DNA from: Rodentolepis nana
Lineage: Eukaryota > Platyhelminthes > Cestoda > Cyclophyllidea > Hymenolepididae
Direction of reading: 5' to 3'
Assembly: GCA_900617975.1 (NCBI GenBank)
Contig: UZAE01012703.1
Coordinates: forward strand, 1 to 15,983
Length of the DNA stretch: 15,983 nucleotides
The notes beneath the pieces were generated by a model. The model was not told where the DNA came from and ran no database searches. It saw only the letters and a program-made list of their open reading frames with translations. This document shows, piece by piece, positions 9,681 through 15,983 of this stretch. Both the position numbers and the translations under genes were made by a program. Every line of letters begins with the position of its first letter. Within the stretch, counting starts at the first letter, position 1.

Positions 9681-9978
9681 ACGTCCGCGTGGTGCACTCT
9701 GGGCAACGTATACTCATAAGGCAAAAAGTCTATTAACCGACAATGGACTTCTCTCTTTAAATTACCATCACCCCACTCTATGTCATATTCCACTACTTCC
9801 ACAGTACTCACCACACTTTTTTTCTACCTTTGTGTCTATCTTTTACATCATTAAAACACTCTTATTTTCCACCCCTACCTCTCGACTTTTTTCACTTTGA
9901 TGTTTCTTCCCCTCTGTGAAGCCTGAAGTCAACTAAAGGGCTAATGGTAACTATCAAACAGCCTGCCATTTGGTATAA
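9681..9978 (-). repeat. Interspersed repeat family, copy D (inverted, near full length)
   Basis: The reverse complement reads TATACCAAATGGCAGGCTGT, then GTTGACTTCAGGCTTCACAG, GAAGAAACATCAAAGTGA, GAGTACTGTGGAAGTAGTGG, and at the far end ACGTTGCCCAGAGTGCACCA then CGCGGACG. It aligns end to end with copy B. Its borders agree with those of A and B at the GTGCAC.ACG.GGA end and with those of B and C at the CAAATGGCAGG end. An open frame on the minus strand (9581-9814) runs through its right half, but the equivalent frames in A and B carry stops and a length change. Confidence 0.85.
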
Positions 9979-11468
9979 AAATATTTGGAGGCAATATTTA
10001 TCAATATCTAAGGGAGATAGCAAACGATTTATCTGGCTCAAAACAGCCTTCATTGTCTCTTCTCCCAACATAATTGTCAGAGAGCAGTTAGTCAGTAGTT
10101 GATGTTATATTCAACTTTCAAATTCTAATGACATAGAAATCGGAACGATTTCAATTGATAATTTGAAATGTATTGTAAAAATCATGACTGACGGATATGT
10201 TACCATTGAATTCAATGACAAACTACTTTATTTTGTTCATAAGGCTACCTAAATCTCGTAGTAAATGAAACATTCATAATTTATCATTTTCTCAGTGATA
10301 ACAAAGAAACATATAAGAATTCAAGTCACGAAAGTGCAAAATATCAAATAGACATGAATATTCATGAATAGTAATTGTAATTTATAATTGTAAATATGTA
10401 AAAATTGAAATCGCTGCTAAGTCTGTGGATTTGTACTTGGTTTGTTCTAACGTATCTGACCTAAACTGAGTTCAGTTAACAAATTCAAAATAATTAAAAG
10501 AATAAAATGTAGAATCATCAAAATAGACAACCTTAATTGACTAGACTTGCTTCCATCTGCACGATGTCAGGAAGGCATCATATGGATTGACAGGTTTATG
10601 TATGTAAAGCTAATGCTTGTTGATAGACGTGTCTGGGGTTTGCGTTCATAATAAAGTACATTGAGGCACTTCGATTGAAAATTTAAAGTACCTAGAGGAA
10701 CATTTGTTATTTTTGGCTGATTTGAATAATCTTTCTACTGCGACTGAAATACCTCTCGCTCGTATTGGCACTATATCGGATTTCCCGTTGCAAAAATCTG
10801 AATTTCATTTGCCACCCATCAATGCGGCTAGTTACATATCCACGGTATAAACTTTCCTCCAGTATGGCATTCTGCAAATGTCTCCACTTTACTCTCCTCG
10901 GTCAATATAGGAGTTTATAGAACTTGAAAACAAATGAAACTGAACCAATTTTATATTTCGAAGTATTAACGGGTTTTGCTAATATGGAAGATGCTGCTCT
11001 TTTCTTTTCTTCCTTGGCAAAAGTTCATTTTTTATGGATTCCCATAACATCATGAGTCAAAAATGTAAAGAACAGTCTGATAGTTGGCCTTTGAATTACT
11101 CCTGTCTACAATGTGTCATAAATCATCCAGAATAAGGTCACTGACAACGCCTGTCTAACGTGACGTCCGTGGATAGATGATTCGTCCTAAAGGGCATTCT
11201 TTTCTGTCATTATTACACACACCTGAATTCTACAGATATGGGAACATAAATTTCTATAAATAGAATTGACTTTCAACTGATTATTTAAAACTCTTCCTCC
11301 CAACAGAAGTCTTTCTCTACAGCTTGAGGGGTTTGTCTTGTATACGTGAATTTGAGTAAGCCATTTTTCTTACTATTCTTTCAAGTGTAGCCAGGGTGCA
11401 AGAAAAATTTTTGTTCAGTTTTGCTTTGGTTGTGGTAAATTTTTGGAGGGAATAAACTAATCTTCTAG

Positions 11469-11691
11469 TTATTCGAATGGACACTTTATTGGCAATACGT
11501 TTTGAGTCATTAATTGTCTACAAATCAATGAAACAGCCAATGAAATTTTCAGGAAAATCTTTCAGCGCGGGTTTCAAATTCTCATTAATTTATGGCAACT
11601 ACGAGTCTGCGGCTCACGATTTCAACATCGAAGTGAAGGCTGTCACAAACCTCTCCTTAAAGCTGAACCCAATCGTCGGTCAAATTGACTT
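11469..11691 (+). CDS. Exon 7: CSPG-repeat protein
   Basis: The exon opens after TCTTCTAG in phase 1 and ends in phase 2 at ACTT|GTGCGT. It encodes about 74 codons. The segment KFSGKSFSAGFKFSLIYGNY, then AAHDFNIEVKAV, corresponds to the (H.)GK.F.D.F.F.L ... F.I.V strands that end a CSPG repeat, with the HDG turn degenerated to FSG. It is followed by a linker (TNLSLKLNPIVGQI) of the N.P.L type that leads into the next repeat. NLS is a sequon. A GT four bases on (TGC|GTGTGT, phase 0) is rejected because the next exon needs one base to complete a codon. With the chosen site the join reads DF-FRDVSM. Confidence 0.75.
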
Positions 11692-11772
11692 GTGCGTGTG
11701 TCAATCGACATATTTTTAATTGAATAAATTATTCATTTTGGCATTAAATTAAAGCAATAATATTCGTTTCAG
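11692..11772 (+). other. Intron 7 (81 bp)
   Basis: A short AT-rich intron with donor GTGCGT and acceptor TTCGTTTCAG. Two bases on the left and one on the right make a phenylalanine codon. Confidence 0.7.
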
Positions 11773-11974
11773 TTTCCGTGATGTTAGCATGACAAACATC
11801 AACTCACTGTTAATCTTAGCTGACAAACAAAGCTATGATCTGACAAGGGCTTGCAAAACCGGTGGATTGCAAGTGGAATTCAAAGTCATGGACGCTCAAC
11901 CACATTGTTTTTTCGTAGCCAAGCGAGCAACGAACATTTACACATCAACATTGCAAACTTCCACATTCACGCAA
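11773..11974 (+). CDS. Exon 8: CSPG-repeat protein, ends in STFTQ
   Basis: The exon lies only 81 bp after exon 7. The acceptor is TTCGTTTCAG and the donor is CAA|GTAAAT. One base completes the split phenylalanine codon, then 67 codons follow, ending in phase 0. The peptide runs VSMTNINSLLILADKQSYDL, then GGLQVEFKVMDAQPHCFFV and finally TSTLQTSTFTQ. This is the opening half of a CSPG repeat (L.I....S..LT ... .V.F.V...P), finishing exactly in the FTQ part of the FTQ.DI motif. The rest of that motif (CDIYSGHV) starts the exon at 14400, which strongly supports the junction. Confidence 0.8.
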
Positions 11975-12686
11975 GTAAATCCATATTTTAATTTAACTAT
12001 TTAATCTGTCCATTTTAAAATCATACTAGAATATGGAAGGAAACACAAGATAACTGCAAGAGCACTTAGATAAAGGACAAATAAAACAAAGATAGCCATT
12101 TTCTTAGGCGAACACGAGATAGTGAGCATCTCTAATTAGTCAATTAATTTAGAATTCTACACAGAAGTACAGTTTGGCTGTGCAGTACTTAGAATTTGTT
12201 TGGTCATCTTCAGAGATGAATCGCAAATGAGAGAACTTTGGTCCTGTAAATAAGAATTTTGATTATCCTCTACTTTTTGTTTAAGCCTCTCAATCCTTAC
12301 AATGTTCTATCTCTTAAGCTTTCTTTTTATACCTTGGCTTTCAAAGAAAGTAGGGGAATATTTTAATGGTAGTTAGCTTTAAAGAATAGAAACCTGCATT
12401 AACTAGCACTCCATTTTCTCGTTCCGTTCCACTTTTTCTGATTTGCAGTTTAAAAAACGGGTTTTCGGAGGCATTTCCATCTTTAAGGCTATATAAAGAC
12501 TAATGAACTTAATAAAAGTAAACCCAAATCCGGTTATTTTAGAAAATTAAAGAAAAAAGCATCAGAGCGAAAACTATACTTATTTACTTGATCAATGTAT
12601 TCAATGATAGACAATTGACATTCTCAATTTACCTTCAATTTTTATCCTTGGCGGAATATATCTGAGATTGAATTATTAACATTTCT

Positions 12687-12884
12687 TTAGCCATAATGAG
12701 CTATAAAATGACCCAACCAAACACGGAAATGCGCTCTCCCACACATTGGACCAATGAGGAAGACGAACTGGGTGTTGAATATGGCTAGGGGCAAGATAAG
12801 GCCGGCGTAGTTATCATCATGGGGATTGCATTTGGCCAAGATGGCTACTTCCTCTTTCAATTTGCCCTCCTTAATTCTTTCCAC
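12687..12884 (-). other. GC-richer island with a 65-codon antisense open frame
   Basis: Bases about 12700-12890 are clearly richer in G and C than the rest of the intron. The minus frame, entered at GTG after an in-frame TAA, reads LKEEVAILAKCNPHDDNYAG, then LILPLAIFNTQFVFLIGPMC and ends GHFIAHYG before TAG. I do not recognise it. It may be a fragment of a transposed or processed gene. There is no supporting splice structure. Confidence 0.2.
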
Positions 12885-13284
12885 TTACTTTCATCTCTAG
12901 ACCATTTAGAGTCTGAGTCCTTTATTACCCACATAAAATGTCTTAATAAAGACCTCCTAAGAAAGTTTAATTGTATAATCATTAACAATAGGTCACAAGA
13001 TAGGAATCTTGTACCAAGTAGTCATTCGTTTTATATAATTAACCTCAGCTATGAATCTACTCTATTTCATTAAAATTATTCTTACTTAACTATATCAAAT
13101 TTAGAGTCTTTTAATGATTTTAATGTTTTTTAGCATTGCTCTAAGTGTTGCATGAAATGATAAATGCTGCTCAATCATTCCTATTATTTGAGTTCAGGTT
13201 AAGAGAACACACGTGAGATCAGCATATCAAAACTTTTCCACATTTCATTTTGAAAGTAACTGAATGCCCAAATTAATAGATTAA

Positions 13285-13533
13285 TTAATAAGTTTTGGAT
13301 GACGCGTAAAAACACCTTCTGGTAAATTTAGGCGAATGCTTAAATACTTGAACCCGAGATCGAGGTGTATAACACGGAATTAAATAATCTAACGACATCA
13401 TTCCAAACAGGCCGTTCAGATTTATGACTTTGTTGCTCTTACTTCCGTATTGCGCCATCGTAATGTTTACTGAGTTCAGCTGTTTTCCGCACTGAGCAAT
13501 TGTAATTTTGAACTTGATGTGGAGGAAGATCAA
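13285..13533 (-). other. Antisense 82-codon open frame with a 14-residue internal repeat
   Basis: The frame contains ITIAQCGKQLNSVN at residues 10-23, followed at once by ITMAQYGSKSNKVI at 24-37. The two units share I, T, A, Q, G, N and V. The DNA differs mostly at third codon positions (ACA/ACG, GCT/GCG, CAG/CAA). No family is recognised. It lies in intron 8 on the strand opposite the main gene and may be a relic or a chance frame. Confidence 0.2.
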
Positions 13534-14399
13534 TTAAAGACGCGTTATTTGGAGTTCAATTATCATTTTCACTTTACCAATACGATTTCGTCTTAACAAT
13601 TTCCGTATAATTATTCTTAAAGCCGAATGAACAGCTTCAAAGCTGCATTTTAAATGCTTTGCTTTCATGAAGCCTGTTATTCAAACTTCAATTTAAAACA
13701 TTTAATAAGACCAATATTCCACTTTGAATCATTGCTTTGTGAATTGCCAGCGCTTGGGAACTGTTAGTAAGATATTCCGCGAATGACCGCACAAGTTCCT
13801 TAACTGAGCTAAAGAAACGCATAGCAACGAGAAGAAAAGGGACTTTCAGCAAACATCAAGGCAATTCAACTACTTAAATAAAAACTTCATTTCAGATATT
13901 TCCAATCAAAATCAAAAGAAGATATAGCAAATATTTTATTAACTGGTAACTATCATGAGACCGAAATGCAAGAATTCACTGATAAAACGGCAATATTTAT
14001 TTCATTTTATCCTAATTTCTTCAAGCGTATTAAATTGCCGTCTGACAAACTAGGTTTGCCCGAATAACAATGCGTCTATTATTATCCTGTCCAAGAAATT
14101 GACAGTCATCATCGAAATTTTTTCGTACTACTTTTATGAAAACAGAAGTGCTTTTCTAGCAAAATGAAATACAATTGCTACATAATCATTTTCAATCATA
14201 TATTTGAGCATTCAATGAAAAAGATATTTATTTTCTTTCGCAATAAAATAGCCCATTTAAAATTGTTTTTATTTTATTGGAATTTTTATTAGTTCTAGAT
14301 GAGCAAGACAAAATTTCTAATATTAAATCGCATGATAAAACTAGCCACCACCTTTTATCAGAAAGGAGTAAAAATTTATTTGTTTTTTTTGATATTTAG

Positions 14400-14669
14400 T
14401 GTGATATCTACAGTGGTCATGTTCTCATATCCTGCCCAAAATCGACGCAAATCAAAACGTCTCTTTCGCTAAAAGCCCAGGTGATCGACTCAATATCTTC
14501 CAATCATCAAAGAATAATATATGTTAGTGAAATACGCAAAATTGAAGTGGTCATTCTGGAGAAATATGCAGAAACGAGTCGTAGAATTGCGATAGCCAAA
14601 TCTGATGGTTCTACAAGTCTTCGACTAGATGATATCCGAATGTATGGCATTGGGTACACTGTTTATCAG
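14400..14669 (+). CDS. Exon 9: CSPG-repeat protein, begins CDIYSGHV
   Basis: The exon begins after TTTTTTTTGATATTTAG and is phase 0 at both ends (90 codons), with donor CAG|GTATTA. The first residues, CDIYSGHVLISC, complete the FTQ.DI..G.V motif begun in exon 8. The later part (VSEIRKIEVVILEKYAE, then SRRIAIAKSDGSTSLRLDDI and YGIGYTVYQ) closes one repeat and opens the next, whose Y.I strand is finished in exon 10. A second in-frame acceptor, AAAGCCCAG|GTG, lies at 14480. Using it would drop 27 codons and lose the DI..G.V strand, so the upstream site is preferred, though alternative use is possible. Confidence 0.8.
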
Positions 14670-14743
14670 GTATTATTTGACATATATTCCTACACTTATC
14701 CTGCATTCTGTTAATGAAAACAAACAATTTTCAAAATATTTAG
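14670..14743 (+). other. Intron 9 (74 bp)
   Basis: Phase-0 intron with donor GTATTA and acceptor AAATATTTAG. It contains in-frame stops, so it cannot be retained coding sequence. Confidence 0.75.
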
Positions 14744-14899
14744 CCTACACGAAGCTGTGCGTATGTTTTGAAAAGTCTTCCACATTATGGGGATTTACTT
14801 TGTGATGACAGAGTGGTGAAAGTTGGAGACACTGTATGCAAATCTCTCGTCTATAAATACATAGGTGGTTCCGGAATGTTAGACAAGTTTTCGCTGGAA
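14744..14899 (+). CDS. Exon 10: CSPG-repeat protein, LPHYGDLL...DKFSLE segment
   Basis: This phase 0/0 exon of 52 codons sits after a 74-bp intron (acceptor ATATTTAG, donor GAA|GTAAGT). The peptide reads CAYVLKSLPHYGDLLCDD, then RVVKVGDTVCKSLVYKYIGG and MLDKFSLE. This is a well-preserved CSPG repeat: Y.(I/L)...P.(H/Y)G.L ... V..GD......LVY.Y.GG ... DKF.LE, with YKYIGG in the place of Y.HDG. Three cysteines lie within this short exon. It is joined on both sides by short introns, which makes the 3' half of the locus the most reliable part of the gene model. Confidence 0.85.
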
Positions 14900-14969
14900 G
14901 TAAGTTCATTAACCTTAAGGTCTTTACTTGTCTTATAGTGACTACTTATCTATCTCCACGAATTGCTAG
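14900..14969 (+). other. Intron 10 (70 bp)
   Basis: Phase-0 intron with a perfect GTAAGT donor and acceptor TTGCTAG. An internal TTATAG would place TGA in frame and is not used. Confidence 0.75.
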
Positions 14970-15983
14970 GTTTTCCCCAATTCCAAAGAGGGCACCCAAT
15001 CTGCAACAGTAAATGTCCCAGTTATTATTCACAGAGGGGATACATTGAATATGTCCAAACTAGGAACGAAAAAACCCATTCGGGTAACAATGAATGACAC
15101 TTTTGTGCCCTTAAACGCGGATTTGATTGGTCATATCAATGGTGCTATATACGTGATTACAAAATTTCCAGTCTACGGTGATATATATTTCAACGAATCC
15201 AAAATAACGTCATTCAGTTCTCAATTGTTAAATCGAGGCGAAATATACTACCTGCGAAATGAAAACTATCTTTCCGACTTTACATCAGACATTATTTGTA
15301 TAGCTATCTGCGACGATTGGCCAGAGTGTCAAATTAATGACATGATTATTGAAATTCAAATTGCGGCGTTTCCAGTAGAAACGAAAATAATATACCAGAA
15401 TATCTATTACAATTCGCAGAATCGAAGTATCCCAGTAAGAATCGAACAAAGGCCTCCCGGTAAAGAAGCCTTTATTATAACCTTAAAACCGAATATTGGC
15501 CAGTTACTCCATGATAACTTTGAAGTGGTGGAAATCAGTTCTTTGGAAATTTCAAACAATGGACTATCCTATTATCGGCCCAAGTGGAATACAAGCAATG
15601 ATGAATTTGTTTTAAAGCAAATGAGACCTCCAGTAACTATGATTTTTCGAGTCGTATGTCGACCTTTGATTCGATTTAAAACTTTCTATGTGCCACATGG
15701 GAAAGAATTTGTGTTGAATTCAAGACTGATTGATTATTCATCGCTTCAAGAATCCGTGGATCGTTTGAAAAGGCATGGAATAGTGGACATAAATTCGAAT
15801 CTAAAGGAGATGCTCATGTTCTCAACACACAGGCATACATCAGTTGGATTTTTTTTCAAAAGTCTAAATGACAAGAATGAGAGAGAAGTAATACAATTCA
15901 CCTACATGGAATTATCTAATGGGACCGTGAAATTCAAAAACTATGATAACATCACAGTTCAAACGACTGCAGATGATATACAA
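14970..15983 (+). CDS. Exon 11 (partial, runs off window): CSPG-repeat protein, at least 338 codons
   Basis: The exon starts in phase 0 after TTGCTAG, 70 bp beyond exon 10. It is open for 338 codons to the window edge, by far the longest open frame here. Residues 1-20 finish the repeat of exon 10. Residues about 25-131 form another repeat: YVITKFPVYGDIYFNESKIT, then RGEIYYL, SDFTSDIICIAICDD and MIIEIQI. Residues about 150-235 form a further one (AFIITLKPNIGQLL, then GLSYYRPKWNTSNDEFVL). From about 240 (VPHGKEFVLNSRLIDYSSLQ) the next begins. Seven N-glycosylation sequons (residues 27, 42, 75, 151, 207, 317 and 327) point to an extracellular protein. An AG at 14937-14938 is not used, because it would put TGA in frame. 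No transmembrane stretch is present. Confidence 0.88.

Larger units (their letters stand above)
9489..11468 (+). other. Intron 6 (2.0 kb)
   Basis: It carries a guanine-run cluster at 9509-9537, then inverted repeat copy D at 9681-9978. From about 9980 to 11468 the sequence is AT-rich, with no further feature that I can support, up to the acceptor TCTTCTAG. Confidence 0.5.
11975..14399 (+). other. Intron 8 (2.4 kb)
   Basis: It splits the FTQ|CDIYSG motif between exons 8 and 9. It contains two stretches less AT-rich than their surroundings, each open on the minus strand (12687-12884 and 13285-13533), and a weak inverted repeat near 12150-12196. I found no extra CSPG exon in it and none is needed, because both flanking exons are phase 0 and the motif is complete. 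Confidence 0.6.
491..15983 (+). other. Partial gene for a CSPG-repeat extracellular protein (11 exons, open at both ends)
   Basis: This entry covers the gene as a whole. Eleven plus-strand exons join in one frame of 844 codons with matching intron phases at all ten junctions. Each segment shows parts of the CSPG repeat of CSPG4/NG2, Kon-tiki and FRAS1/FREM: a P..G.L strand, an FTQ/FTNEDI turn, V.Y.HDG.E, then D.F.F.V. Known proteins of these families are large cell-surface or basement-membrane molecules that act in adhesion and matrix assembly. The same role here is inference. About 100-120 residues per repeat implies roughly seven or eight repeats in the window. They are very divergent, and several lack the HDG or acidic residues. 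No start codon, signal peptide, transmembrane segment or terminal stop is seen, so the first and last exons lie outside. Whether it is FREM-like or CSPG4-like is unresolved. Confidence 0.8.

Noticed and set aside
14937..14969. Alternative acceptor TTATAG for exon 11
   Set aside because: It puts TGA in frame directly after the junction; GCTAG at 14968-14969 keeps phase 0.

Overview
The window looks like an AT-rich, intron-rich invertebrate animal genome. It shows no bacterial operon features. Almost all of it appears to be the middle of one plus-strand gene: short exons separated by GT-AG introns of 70 bp to about 2.9 kb, with pyrimidine-rich acceptors such as TTTCAG, TTTTAG and ATTTAG. The species cannot be named from sequence alone. 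A helminth or other small invertebrate would fit the mix of very short and long introns and the highly diverged protein.

The gene is inferred from eleven exons: 491-542, 2867-2969, 5857-6055, 6274-6411, 7952-8086, 9447-9488, 11469-11691, 11773-11974, 14400-14669, 14744-14899 and 14970-15983 (running off the end). Intron phases agree at all ten junctions. The joined frame is open for 844 codons, and both ends of the protein lie outside the window. The product is an array of divergent CSPG repeats (chondroitin-sulfate-proteoglycan repeats, as in CSPG4/NG2, Kon-tiki and FRAS1/FREM). The evidence is the recurring signature P..G.L ... FTQ/FTNEDI ... V.Y.HDG.E ... DxF.F.V, seen as FSKKNL...FFEHNGKET, STFTNEDI...VVFYHDG and STFTQ|CDIYSGHV. 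The last of these is rebuilt exactly across a 2.4 kb intron. The last exon has seven N-glycosylation sequons, which fits an extracellular protein. No laminin-G, Calx-beta, transmembrane or signal segment is visible, so a FRAS1/FREM-type and a CSPG4-type protein cannot be told apart.

Layout: 1-490 is an upstream intron carrying repeat copy A. Exons 1-2 flank a 2.3 kb intron. A 2.9 kb intron with repeat copy B leads to exons 3-4. A 1.5 kb intron leads to exon 5, then an intron with repeat stub C, a 42-nt candidate micro-exon with a non-AG acceptor, and an intron with a G-rich tract and inverted repeat copy D. Exons 7-8 are separated by 81 bp. A 2.4 kb intron holds two uncharacterised GC-richer islands. 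Exons 9-11 are tightly packed (introns of 74 and 70 bp), and exon 11 is much the longest.

The points most worth a second look are the GG acceptor of the symmetric micro-exon 6, an unclassified ~300-bp interspersed repeat family with four copies (one bringing two perfect GAG|GTAAGT donors), the guanine-run cluster next to exon 6, and antisense coding-like islands in introns. I saw no convincing RNA gene, CRISPR array or promoter.
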